From positions 1-8,922 of the forward strand of contig CAITEG010000047.1 in assembly GCA_903891365.1 (NCBI GenBank): a DNA stretch of 8,922 nt. Direction: 5' to 3'. Source of the DNA: an uncultured bacterium (GTDB lineage Bacteria > Patescibacteriota > Minisyncoccia > Phycocordibacterales > UBA9973). The notes beneath the pieces were generated by a model. That model had not been told where the DNA came from, ran no database searches, and saw only the letters and a program-made list of their open reading frames with translations. Positions within the stretch are counted from its first letter, which is position 1. Every line of letters begins with the position of its first letter. Below are positions 1 to 5,977 of the stretch, piece after piece. A program made the translations under genes and the position numbers.

Positions 1-58
1 GTTCCTTTATACCTGTGGTATTTAAGGATTATATATAAAAGTCTAGTATTAATAATGG

Positions 59-118
59 GTTATGGTGGTACTCCAATGTGGTATATAAGTTGCATAGCAT
101 TGGCATAGAGTACATAAC
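59..118. repeat. Imperfect inverted repeat just after the stop of the first gene
   Basis: GTTATG (59-64) pairs with CATAAC (113-118), TACTC (69-73) with GAGTA (108-112), and CAATG (74-78) with CATTG (98-102), separated by small bulges. The arm ends at the base next to the stop codon of the minus-strand gene at 119. There is no T-run, so it is not a standard intrinsic terminator, though it could protect a 3' end. Bases 1-58 are AT-rich and I see no gene in them. Confidence 0.4.
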
Positions 119-667
119 TTAATGAATAGTATAAGTTCCAACCATATATGAATCTGATAATGCTCGGATCAGAGATGGTGAAGCAGAAAATTTTAGAGAT
201 GAGAATAAATCTTTGACAGAAAGTTTCTCTTCTACTCCACTTACTGTCTGTGATAGAGAGATAAACTTTATACTACCATTTGCACCAACTTCTTTTTTAA
301 CAGAGTTTATTCTTTCTGTTAGTTGGTCTGTCGTGTTGATGGAAGAAGTCTCATCATAAGAGATGACGGTTTCTTCTTTTGTAATCTGAGCTGGAGTATT
401 TTTTGTTTTTTGATTTAGAAGAAAGTAAACACCAACTATTGATCCGATGATAAGGACTGCTCCTCCGATGAACCACATTACTTTTTTTATAGGTGTTCCT
501 TCTTCTTGTCTGTAAATATTTTCTCTTTCATTTTTATTTTGTTCAGCGAGAGCAACTTTGATAACAGAGATTTCATTTTGACGAACAGTGTCGGCCATAT
601 CAGAAAGATACGTCCTAACTGTTTTTAAATTTCCATTAGTATTAAGTTGTTTGTTATTTTCATTCAT
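119..667 (-). CDS. Single-pass membrane protein, probably truncated, function unknown
   Basis: A 182-residue protein of unknown function. Residues 1-60 are polar and likely cytoplasmic. Residues about 63-84 (VMWFIGGAVLIIGSIVGVYF) form one clear membrane helix preceded by two lysines, so the C-terminal half should lie outside the membrane. There is no cleavable signal peptide. The C-terminal stretch around residues 152-180 (VKDLF...SLIRALSDSYMVG) resembles, from memory, a conserved region of Parcubacteria membrane proteins that normally continues for tens of residues. Here a TAA follows at once, and the next bases in the other two frames do not restore such a tail, so I infer a C-terminal truncation. 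The gene starts 9 bases after the pnp stop with no Shine-Dalgarno sequence, so it is probably co-transcribed with pnp. That does not by itself imply a role in RNA decay. Confidence 0.75.
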   Translation of the reverse strand: MNENNKQLNTNGNLKTVRTYLSDMADTVRQNEISVIKVALAEQNKNERENIYRQEEGTPIKKVMWFIGGAVLIIGSIVGVYFLLNQKTKNTPAQITKEETVISYDETSSINTTDQLTERINSVKKEVGANGSIKFISLSQTVSGVEEKLSVKDLFSSLKFSASPSLIRALSDSYMVGTYTIH

Positions 668-676
668 TTTATTTTT

Positions 677-2803
677 TTATGCTTTTGGTTTGAAGAAATC
701 CTTGTTGGCTTCTTTGATAGAGAGACTTAGTCTTCCCTTCTCATCGACGCGGATTATCTTGACCGGCACTCTGTCTCCTTCCTTAAGGATATCAGAAACT
801 TTCTCAACACGGAATGGGGTGATCTCAGATACGTGGACTAGACCTTCTGTCTCCCCACTTATCTTTACGAAAGCACCAAAGTCCATGAGCTTCACAACTG
901 TTCCTTCTGCTGTGTCTCCTACATTGTATTCATGAGTCATCTCCTCTATAATTTTTGCAGCTTTTTCTGCCCCTCCATTTTTACCTGTTATGAAGACTGT
1001 CCCATCTTCTTCGATGGTTATCTCAGTTCCCGTCTCTTCACGAATAGCATTTATGTTTTTTCCTCCTGGTCCTATCACCATTCCTATTTGATCTTTTTTA
1101 ATTTTAACTGTAACAATCATTGGAGCTCTTTCAGAAATTTTTTCTCTTGGTTCCGCGATTTCTTTTGTGATAGTTTCAAGAATTTCCATACGAGCAGTTT
1201 TTGCGCGAAGGAGTGCTTCTTTGAGGACAGGGATTTGTACTCCATCAACTTTCACATCGAGCTGGATAGCGGTGATACCATTTTTTGTTCCTGCAACTTT
1301 GAAGTCCATATCACCGTAGTGATCCTCTGGTCCTTGGATGTCTGTGAGCAAAACATATTTTGTTATATCTTTTTCATCAGCCATTAAGCCGACAGAAATT
1401 CCAGCGACAGGAGTTGTGATAGGCACTCCTCCATCCATGAGAGCGATAGTTGCGGCACAGATAGATGCTTGAGAAGTAGAACCATTCGATGCTGTTGATT
1501 CAGATACAACACGAATAGTATAAGGGAAAATTATTTTACTTGGGATGACTGGAGTCAGAGCTTTCTCTGCGAGAAAACCGTGGCCCATTTCTCTTCTGTT
1601 TATTCCACCGACTCTTCCTGTCTCACCTCCTGAGTATGGAGGGAAGTTGTAATGATGCATGAAACGTTTCTTTGATTCTGATTCCATTCCTTGAACTGTG
1701 AGCATGTCTTCTGGTCCACCGAGTGCTAAGACTGAAAGAACGTGAGTTTCTCCTCTATAGAAGATACCAGAACCGTGTAACACATCGGATATACCTCCAG
1801 CTTTAGCAAATAATTTTCTAACTTCATCTACCCCTCTGCCATCAGCACGAATTCCTTGAGTAAGTGCCATCTTGTGAAACGAAGCATCAAGATAATGATG
1901 AAAATAATCTTCTGATGCACTTTTAATTGCATCATCTTCTTCGTTTGGATATTTAGCATCGAGAATTTCTCCCCAAAGTTTTTCAGCTTCACTTGTCACC
2001 TTCTTGCTCTCACTACTGAAGAGTTTCTCTTCAAGCATTGGGCGAACTTTTTCATTGAATAGTTCTACGACATCTTTCTCAACTTCTATTTTTGGAAATG
2101 CTAATTTCTCTTTTCCTAGATCAGCACGAAGAATTTTCTGGAACTCTTCCCACTTTGTGATCTCACTTGAAGCGAGGTCAAAACATTTACCGATCTCATC
2201 TTCAGAAAGTTCGAAAGCCATAGCCTCGATCATGTTGATAGTTTTATCTTTACCACAGACAGAAAGGTCGAGAGAGTAAACTGCTTCATCAGCATTTGGA
2301 ATGTAATGATTTACTTTGAGACTCTCGTCTTCTTTTGTCTTACTTATCTGAACTGCACCGATAGGTCCGTTCCAAGGAATGTTAGAAGTGTGGAGAGCGA
2401 TAGAGACAGCATTGACTCCGAGAATTTTTGGATCAGTTTCACCGACAGCGATGACTGTGACTATAACTTGAACTGCGTTCTTGATGTGCTGGTCGAAGAG
2501 TGGACGGATAGTACGGTCGATGACGCGAGCGGCGAGGATGGATTGGTCACTTGGTCTTCCCTCTCTCTTGTTGTACTGACCACCGAGAATTTTCCCGGCA
2601 GCGTAGAACTTTTCTAAATACTCAACCGTCAGGTTGAAGAATCCAAGATTCTTACTTCCGTCTTTTGAGATGACGGCTGTCGCCATGACAACTGTCCCCT
2701 CACTTTTTAATATGACTGAACCGTTCGCTTGATTTGCTAAATCAGAAAAAACCGCGACGATTTTCTTGCCACCTATCTCTACCTCATATTCTTTACTTTG
2801 CAT
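677..2803 (-). CDS. pnp: Polyribonucleotide nucleotidyltransferase (PNPase)
   Basis: PNPase is the phosphate-dependent 3'-to-5' exoribonuclease of bacterial mRNA decay; it also adds tails in the reverse reaction. The 708-residue product matches the usual length of about 700. In order: a first RNase PH-like domain with YNKREGRPS (78-86) and RVIDRTIRPLF (93-103); an all-helical linker (about 215-310); a second RNase PH domain opening with GIRADGR (317-323) and containing DIQGPEDHYGDMDF, where D488 and D494 correspond to the catalytic aspartates; a KH domain with MVIGPGGKN (575-583); and a C-terminal S1 domain (about 628-697). I chose the ATG at 2803 because MQSKEYEVEIGGKK matches the family start. 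An in-frame TTG at 2863 would add 20 unlike residues. No Shine-Dalgarno is visible, and no strong promoter: TGGTATAGC near 2842 is a weak extended -10 candidate. Terminators lie upstream, so pnp is probably transcribed separately from rpsO. Confidence 0.97.
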   Translation of the reverse strand: MQSKEYEVEIGGKKIVAVFSDLANQANGSVILKSEGTVVMATAVISKDGSKNLGFFNLTVEYLEKFYAAGKILGGQYNKREGRPSDQSILAARVIDRTIRPLFDQHIKNAVQVIVTVIAVGETDPKILGVNAVSIALHTSNIPWNGPIGAVQISKTKEDESLKVNHYIPNADEAVYSLDLSVCGKDKTINMIEAMAFELSEDEIGKCFDLASSEITKWEEFQKILRADLGKEKLAFPKIEVEKDVVELFNEKVRPMLEEKLFSSESKKVTSEAEKLWGEILDAKYPNEEDDAIKSASEDYFHHYLDASFHKMALTQGIRADGRGVDEVRKLFAKAGGISDVLHGSGIFYRGETHVLSVLALGGPEDMLTVQGMESESKKRFMHHYNFPPYSGGETGRVGGINRREMGHGFLAEKALTPVIPSKIIFPYTIRVVSESTASNGSTSQASICAATIALMDGGVPITTPVAGISVGLMADEKDITKYVLLTDIQGPEDHYGDMDFKVAGTKNGITAIQLDVKVDGVQIPVLKEALLRAKTARMEILETITKEIAEPREKISERAPMIVTVKIKKDQIGMVIGPGGKNINAIREETGTEITIEEDGTVFITGKNGGAEKAAKIIEEMTHEYNVGDTAEGTVVKLMDFGAFVKISGETEGLVHVSEITPFRVEKVSDILKEGDRVPVKIIRVDEKGRLSLSIKEANKDFFKPKA

Positions 2804-2916
2804 AATATTGAAAGCTAGTCTCCAGACTCTAGTTTTGAAACCGCTATACCATTCTGGCTTCAACTCTAATTGTCCGGAGATTAACTTGTGTTACCTATTA
2901 ATACCCAAAGCATAGC

Positions 2917-2948
2917 AAAAAACCCTCTTTTTAGGAAGGGTGGGTTTT
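2917..2948 (-). terminator. Second, weaker intrinsic terminator between the small membrane protein gene and pnp
   Basis: On the minus strand AAAACCC (2948-2942) pairs with GGGTTTT (2925-2919) around a loop of 16 bases, followed by a run of six Ts in total (2922-2917). It lies downstream of the stronger hairpin at 2963-3002, giving a tandem pair in front of pnp. Confidence 0.5.
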
Positions 2949-2962
2949 GTGGAAATTTAGAT

Positions 2963-3002
2963 AAAAAAGTTCGTATTTTAACTATGTTAAAATACGAACT
3001 TT
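2963..3002 (-). terminator. Intrinsic terminator of the small membrane protein gene
   Basis: A perfect 17-bp stem with a 3-base loop (arms 2966-2982 and 2986-3002) starts 8 bases after the TAA at 3011-3013 and runs into a T-run on the minus strand (2968-2963). The stem is AT-rich but long. It also has A-run and T-run symmetry, so it could act in both directions, but there is no plus-strand gene here. Confidence 0.8.
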
Positions 3003-3010
3003 AATTTGAA

Positions 3011-3466
3011 TTACTTCTTTTCATTTTTTTGAATAAGAAGAATAAAAATGTTACCCTTCTTTGCCCACACCTGTCCTGGTTTTGGATATCCACCATGCCA
3101 GGAATATTTGTTTAGTGGAAATAAAATTAGAGTTTCTCCGAAATTATGTAAATCCACATGCATATAATCTGAAGCATGCCCCTCTTTTTCTATTGGTCTG
3201 TCAAAATTTGCTGCAATAGAAATAATTTTGAAAAAGTTTTCATCCTTAATTTCTGAACATTTGTAGTTTGGTTTTGGTTGGAGTTTTTCTTTTTGTTCCC
3301 CTACTGCCATTGCTGAAATAATCTGGATGAGCCAAAATAAAATCATTGTGGCAAATGGTTCACTTGGTTCTTTCCCCCACCATCCCAGTGGAACCCCAAC
3401 GAAGATTAGAGTAGACAAAAGAAAAACAAATACAACAAACAAAAACCCTTTCCAATTTTTCTTCAT
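3011..3466 (-). CDS. Small two-helix membrane protein, function unknown
   Basis: I do not recognise this 151-residue protein. It has two hydrophobic helices, residues about 7-28 (GFLFVVFVFLLSTLIFVGVP) and about 38-55 (PFATMILFWLIQIISAMAV), joined by a short tryptophan-bearing loop. A polar domain of about 95 residues follows, with one cysteine (C70), the aromatic stretch YSWHGGYPKPGQVW (121-134) and a lysine-rich end. With Lys-Lys at positions 2-3 the N-terminus is probably cytoplasmic, which would put the C-terminal domain in the cytoplasm too. The gene has its own strong promoter (3525-3552) and terminator (2963-3002), so it is a single-gene unit. It sits with the NYN gene between rpsO and pnp, where many bacteria have nothing. 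A 9-codon ORF overlaps its ATG. Confidence 0.8.
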   Translation of the reverse strand: MKKNWKGFLFVVFVFLLSTLIFVGVPLGWWGKEPSEPFATMILFWLIQIISAMAVGEQKEKLQPKPNYKCSEIKDENFFKIISIAANFDRPIEKEGHASDYMHVDLHNFGETLILFPLNKYSWHGGYPKPGQVWAKKGNIFILLIQKNEKK

Positions 3467-3492
3467 AACACATAGCCGCTCTTAACGGACAT
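3463..3492 (-). CDS. Possible 9-codon upstream ORF overlapping the next start codon
   Basis: The leader between the promoter at 3525-3552 and the ATG at 3466 holds an ORF for MSVKSGYVL whose TGA shares bases with that ATG (ATGA). Such an overlap is the usual arrangement for translational coupling. It is short enough to occur by chance, and neither start has a clear Shine-Dalgarno. Confidence 0.25.
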   Translation of the reverse strand: MSVKSGYVL

Positions 3493-3524
3493 TTTTAAAT
3501 TAACAATTAGTTTATTTTGTTTGT

Positions 3525-3552
3525 ATTCTACTATAAAATACTATTTTGTCAA
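3525..3552 (-). promoter_or_regulatory. Strong sigma-70-type promoter for the small membrane protein gene
   Basis: TTGACA (3552-3547), a 16-base spacer and TAGAAT (3530-3525). The -35 box is a perfect consensus match. It begins 7 bases after the hairpin that terminates the NYN gene, and gives a leader of about 50 bases, unlike the nearly leaderless genes elsewhere in the window. Confidence 0.75.
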
Positions 3553-3559
3553 CAATATT

Positions 3560-3583
3560 AAAAAGCCCCAAACGGGGCTTTTT
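3560..3583 (-). terminator. Intrinsic terminator of the NYN gene
   Basis: AAAAAGCCCC (3560-3569) pairs perfectly with GGGGCTTTTT (3574-3583) around a 4-base loop, 12 bases after the NYN stop codon. The A and T runs on either side make it a good terminator in both directions. Confidence 0.85.
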
Positions 3584-3595
3584 AATTATCTGTTT

Positions 3596-4102
3596 TTAAA
3601 AGATTAGATACTTTCTTGGATTAGCTGAAAGGTCGAGGAAGTCATCGGCTTGCTCCTTCAACTTCATTGAAGAACTTTTACCAAATGATACGACTTCGAC
3701 TTGAACTCCAGATGTACTCTGTAAGTACTCGACTAGTGGTATGAAGTCTCCGTCGCCTGCGACGAGGACTACAGCATCTAGCTTTGGAGCCATCTTCATG
3801 ATGTCTACAGCTATACCTACATCCCAGTCTCCTTTCTTGGCACCACCGGAAAATATTTGTAAATCTTTAGTTTTAGTTTCTATTCCTAACTTTGTTAATG
3901 CATCAAAAAAGTTTTTCTCTTCACCTCCTTCACTTGTGATAACGTAAGCGATAGCGCGGACGAGTTTGCGTCCTGCTAAGGCATCTTTCAAAACTGATCC
4001 GAAGTTTACTTTTCTTTTATATAAATTCTTGGCTGAGTGGTATAGATTTGATGTGTCTATAAAAATACCGACTCTTTGCTCTTTGTGTTTTATTATACTC
4101 AT
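3596..4102 (-). CDS. NYN domain protein, LabA/DUF88 family putative ribonuclease
   Basis: This 168-residue protein is almost entirely one NYN domain, a PIN-like fold with an acidic metal-binding site; characterised relatives cut RNA. Visible motifs are the strand-1 motif VGIFIDTSNLY with D16 and N19, KKGDWDVGIAVDIM with D92, D94 and D100, and VVLVAGDGDFIPLVEYL with D117 and D119. Together these supply the acidic cluster expected for an active enzyme. A lysine-rich tail (142-168) ends in DLSANPRKYLIF. There is no membrane segment, so the protein is cytoplasmic. The start ATG lacks a Shine-Dalgarno; a TATAAT lies about 50 bases upstream. The gene sits between rpsO and pnp and has terminators on both sides. 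A role in RNA turnover or quality control fits this setting but is inference; the substrate is unknown. Confidence 0.9.
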   Translation of the reverse strand: MSIIKHKEQRVGIFIDTSNLYHSAKNLYKRKVNFGSVLKDALAGRKLVRAIAYVITSEGGEEKNFFDALTKLGIETKTKDLQIFSGGAKKGDWDVGIAVDIMKMAPKLDAVVLVAGDGDFIPLVEYLQSTSGVQVEVVSFGKSSSMKLKEQADDFLDLSANPRKYLIF

Positions 4103-4152
4103 ATTGTTTTATTTTTTTATTTATTAAAATTTCGACCAATCGCACTTTTACC

Positions 4153-4158
4153 ATTATA
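4153..4158 (-). promoter_or_regulatory. Candidate -10 box for the NYN gene
   Basis: A perfect TATAAT lies just downstream of the rpsO terminator, giving a leader of about 45 bases. I find no convincing -35 hexamer at 16-18 bases: that stretch overlaps the terminator T-run. The NYN gene could also receive read-through from rpsO. Confidence 0.45.
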
Positions 4159-4172
4159 CCTTATATAGAAAC

Positions 4173-4196
4173 AAAAAACCCTGACCGAAGTCAGGG
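4173..4196 (-). terminator. Intrinsic terminator of rpsO
   Basis: On the minus strand CCCTGAC, loop TTCG, GTCAGGG, then six Ts. The UUCG tetraloop closed by C-G is an especially stable RNA hairpin. It starts 7 bases after the rpsO stop codon. Confidence 0.93.
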
Positions 4197-4203
4197 AGTT
4201 TTG

Positions 4204-4464
4204 TTAAGCTTTAATTTTTTTAACTTCTTTCTCGTGGCGTGACTTGTCTGTTTTTTCTAGGTATTTAAGGTGTGTTCTGCGGTCTGCAACCATTTTGATC
4301 AATCCACGACGTGAATGATTATCTTTTTTGTGTATTTTAAGATGATCGGCCAATTCGTCGATTCTTTTACTTAGAACAGCAATCTGAACTTCAGGACTTC
4401 CTGTGTCTTTATCGTGAAGCTGATTTTTCTTTATAATATTTTGCTTTTTCTTTGTTGTTAACAT
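4204..4464 (-). CDS. rpsO: 30S ribosomal protein S15
   Basis: S15 is a primary 16S rRNA-binding protein that nucleates assembly of the central domain of the 30S subunit. The 86-residue product (family usually 86-90) carries HDKDTGSPEVQIAVLSKRI (17-35) and HKKDNHSRRGLIKMVADRR (45-63), which include the rRNA-contacting H41, D48 and S51 region. I chose the ATG at 4464 over the in-frame ATG at 4473: a clear promoter has its -10 box at 4479-4474, directly before the upstream ATG, so the transcript should begin near 4467 and could not include that codon. The mRNA would then be leaderless or nearly so. The gene has its own terminator. In many bacteria pnp follows directly; here two genes come between. 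Confidence 0.96.
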   Translation of the reverse strand: MLTTKKKQNIIKKNQLHDKDTGSPEVQIAVLSKRIDELADHLKIHKKDNHSRRGLIKMVADRRTHLKYLEKTDKSRHEKEVKKIKA

Positions 4465-4473
4465 GGTAGGCAT

Positions 4474-4502
4474 ATACTAGCACAAAAAAGGAGATAATGC
4501 AA
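4474..4502 (-). promoter_or_regulatory. rpsO promoter
   Basis: TTGCAT (4502-4497), an exact 17-base spacer, and TAGTAT (4479-4474). The expected start of transcription falls about 3 bases before the ATG at 4464. The same TTGCAT -35 box is used by the tRNA-Gly promoter at the other end of the window. Confidence 0.75.
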
Positions 4503-4524
4503 GGGGTATATAGAGGGTCTAGTT

Positions 4525-4593
4525 TTAGACCTTAACATAGACTAATTTATCAATATATGGTGCTATTGCTTTAAGTTTTTGTTTAGATGACAT
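4525..4593 (-). CDS. Possible 22-codon small ORF upstream of rpsO
   Basis: An ATG-started ORF on the rpsO strand encodes a lysine-rich peptide beginning MSSKQKLKAIAPYIDK and ending in VYVKV. Its composition looks more protein-like than random AT-rich DNA. The stop codon lies in a small hairpin (GGTCTA 4516-4521 with TAGACC 4526-4531), just before the rpsO promoter. A TAATAC hexamer 6 bases upstream of the ATG could be a -10 box in the near-leaderless style of this genome, but no -35 box is evident. It could also be a gene remnant or chance. Confidence 0.25.
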   Translation of the reverse strand: MSSKQKLKAIAPYIDKLVYVKV

Positions 4594-4623
4594 TTTGTAG
4601 TATTAATCTTTTAAAATATCTGC

Positions 4624-4702
4624 CTATGGATAAATGACTTATTCAAAGTCAGTCGCATAATTAGTTTGGCTAAAAGCGCTTCCTTCCCGGGAGCGTTTTT
4701 TT
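4624..4702 (+). ncRNA. Putative small RNA of about 80 nt ending at an orphan terminator
   Basis: The plus-strand terminator at 4676-4702 has no plus-strand gene in front of it. A candidate promoter is ATGACA (4587-4592) and TAAAAT (4612-4617), with a long 19-base spacer, which would start transcription near 4624. The RNA would hold a hairpin TGACTT-ATTCA-AAGTCA (4635-4651) followed by the terminator hairpin. It also contains an 8-codon ATG ORF at 4634. I recognise no known RNA family. The terminator might instead only insulate xerC/D-type recombinase transcription. Confidence 0.3.
4676..4702 (+). terminator. Orphan intrinsic terminator upstream of the recombinase gene
   Basis: CGCTTCC (4677-4683) pairs with GGGAGCG (4689-4695), with one T-G wobble, around the loop TTCCC, followed by seven Ts (4696-4702). 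It lies before, not after, the recombinase promoter, so it cannot act as an attenuator for transcripts from that promoter. Confidence 0.75.
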
Positions 4703-4707
4703 ATTTT

Positions 4708-4736
4708 ACGACACTAAACGAAATACATGATATACT
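4708..4736 (+). promoter_or_regulatory. Promoter of the tyrosine recombinase gene
   Basis: ACGACA (4708-4713), a 17-base spacer and TATACT (4731-4736), the latter preceded by TG at 4728-4729, an extended -10. Transcription should start about 4743, leaving a leader of only about 5 bases before the ATG at 4748. Confidence 0.55.
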
Positions 4737-4749
4737 ATATATAGTATAT
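4730..4749. repeat. Perfect 20-bp palindrome over the -10 box and start codon
   Basis: ATATACTATATATAGTATAT is identical to its reverse complement. It covers the -10 box, the predicted transcription start and the first two bases of the start codon, where a bound dimer would block transcription. It could be an operator, or simply alternating AT sequence. Confidence 0.5.
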
Positions 4750-5683
4750 GGCATCAGAACTTGAACAACTTAAGAGGGAGTTCCTTGAGCACGTAGAGAT
4801 AGAAAAAGGTAACAGTTTAAAGACTGTGAACAATTATGACCATTATATAAGTCGATTTTTAGACTTTGCCAAGATAAGTGACCCAAAGGACATTACAGAT
4901 GATAAAATAAGGGAGTTCAGACTTTTCTTAAACAGACAGCCTGGAGTGAAGGTTCGTGGGCAGTCAGCCGCGACTCTCAAGAAGAATACTCAGAACTACT
5001 ATCTGATAGCTCTTCGTACTTTCCTCAAATACCTTATGAAAAGGCGCATTACTTCCCTGCCTCCAGATAGAATAGACTTGGCAAAGATAAAGGAGCGCTC
5101 ACTCGATCTGATTTCCGTAGAAGAACTGAATAGACTACTCAAAGCTCCTCTTGAAAATAATTTAGCCAGTAAAAAGGATGATAGCCTTAAGAATTCACGT
5201 GATAAAGCCATCCTTGAGCTTTTCTTCTCGACAGGTCTTCGTCTCTCAGAGCTTTGTTCACTCAACAGAGACCTTGATTTAACAAAAGACGAATTCTCTA
5301 TACGTGGTAAGGGCGAAAAAGTCAGAGTAGTATTCCTTTCAAATTCTGCCAAGAGTGCGATAAGAGAATATTTGAAGAATAGGAAAGACTTGGATGAACC
5401 GTTATTCATACAATATTCTAGGAATGGGGCCAAAGGCAACCGATTAACACCCAGATCTATAGAGCGAATAGTGAAATATTATGCGATAAAAGCTGGAATA
5501 TCAAAGAAAGTGACTCCGCACGTTATTCGCCACTCATTTGCAACTGATTTACTTTCCAATGGTGCCGATATCCGCTCGGTCCAGATGATGCTCGGACATG
5601 CGAACATTGCCACAACACAGATATATACACACATTACAGACAAGCAACTTCGTGATGTGCACAAAAAATTCCATTCGAATTAA
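4748..5683 (+). CDS. Tyrosine recombinase of the XerC/XerD family
   Basis: A 311-residue site-specific DNA recombinase, the usual length of Xer proteins. Residues about 1-105 form the SAM-like core-binding domain (LKREFLEHVEIEKGNSLKTV and following). Residues about 120-305 form the catalytic domain with the full catalytic set: R165 in TGLRLSELCSL, K188 in the beta-hairpin RGKGEK, H258 and R261 in TPHVIRHSFAT, H284 in MLGHANIATT and the nucleophile Y293 in QIYTH. It should therefore be active. Xer proteins resolve chromosome dimers at dif sites, and relatives integrate mobile DNA. I cannot tell XerC from XerD, or a single-recombinase system from a pair, by sequence alone, and I found no convincing dif site nearby. 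There is no Shine-Dalgarno and the leader is very short. Downstream is a long composite palindrome, then xth in the same orientation. Confidence 0.93.
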   Translation: MASELEQLKREFLEHVEIEKGNSLKTVNNYDHYISRFLDFAKISDPKDITDDKIREFRLFLNRQPGVKVRGQSAATLKKNTQNYYLIALRTFLKYLMKRRITSLPPDRIDLAKIKERSLDLISVEELNRLLKAPLENNLASKKDDSLKNSRDKAILELFFSTGLRLSELCSLNRDLDLTKDEFSIRGKGEKVRVVFLSNSAKSAIREYLKNRKDLDEPLFIQYSRNGAKGNRLTPRSIERIVKYYAIKAGISKKVTPHVIRHSFATDLLSNGADIRSVQMMLGHANIATTQIYTHITDKQLRDVHKKFHSN

Positions 5684-5725
5684 AAAATAGCTTCACTTTT
5701 CATAGCTCCTCTCGAAGGACACGAA

Positions 5726-5949
5726 TATTTTTCTGGTGAAAAATTTCTCTGCTCGGCCCCTTATCTCACGATATGATTTACTAATCAGGCCTGCGCAAGT
5801 TCCTTCTCAAGGACTACGAAAAGTTACGCTATTTATAGAGGTCGGATTTGAAATAGTCTTATAAAAGGGGCTTTGCAGGCTGTCGAGCCGAAACCTGAAT
5901 AAATTTTTACCAAAAAATTTGTGTACCCTTTTAGAAGAGCTATTTCAAA
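5726..5949. repeat. Composite imperfect palindrome filling the recombinase-xth gap
   Basis: Several nested pairings occupy this gene-free stretch. A small hairpin at each end (ATTTTTC/GAAAAAT at 5727-5744; AAATTTTT/AAAAATTT at 5901-5920) has loops TGGT and ACCA, reverse complements of each other. GCTCG-GCCCCTT (5751-5762) pairs with AAGGGGC (5865-5871) and CGAGC (5884-5888), interrupted by 12 bases, part of which (GCAGGC, 5875-5880) pairs with GCCTGC (5789-5794). A long inverted repeat pairs 5847-5869 with 5926-5949, with about 22 of 24 aligned positions matching. It is richer in G+C in places than its surroundings. I see no gene in 5684-5977. Confidence 0.6.
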
Positions 5950-5971
5950 GTAGACTGATTATTGATATTAT
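5944..5971 (+). promoter_or_regulatory. Candidate promoter for xth
   Basis: TTCAAA (5944-5949), a 16-base spacer and TATTAT (5966-5971), which ends 6 bases before the ATG, so the mRNA would be essentially leaderless. The -35 box is weak and lies within the right arm of the 5926-5949 inverted repeat. Confidence 0.45.
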
Positions 5972-5977
5972 TAACAC

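Noticed and set aside
91..119. Plus-strand promoter TTGCAT with CATAAC at 17 bases
   Set aside because: The -10 match is weak and there is no plus-strand gene downstream, only the antisense of the membrane protein gene.
932..2617. Several plus-strand open frames of 90-150 codons across pnp
   Set aside because: They lie antisense to a full-length PNPase with all motifs intact, and their translations (rich in Ser, Phe, Cys and Leu) are typical of shadow frames.
2801..2863. Extended N-terminus of PNPase starting at a TTG
   Set aside because: The 20 extra residues do not resemble PNPase, and the ATG at 2803 gives the normal family start and length.
2966..3002. dif-like recombination site (CTATGTTAAAAT recalls one dif half-site)
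   Set aside because: The 17-bp perfect stem with a 3-base loop, directly after a stop codon and ending in a T-run, is explained by a terminator. The spacing of a dif site (two 11-bp arms and a 6-bp centre) is absent.
4999..5439. Minus-strand open frame inside the recombinase gene
   Set aside because: It is antisense to the catalytic domain of the tyrosine recombinase and shows no recognisable motif.
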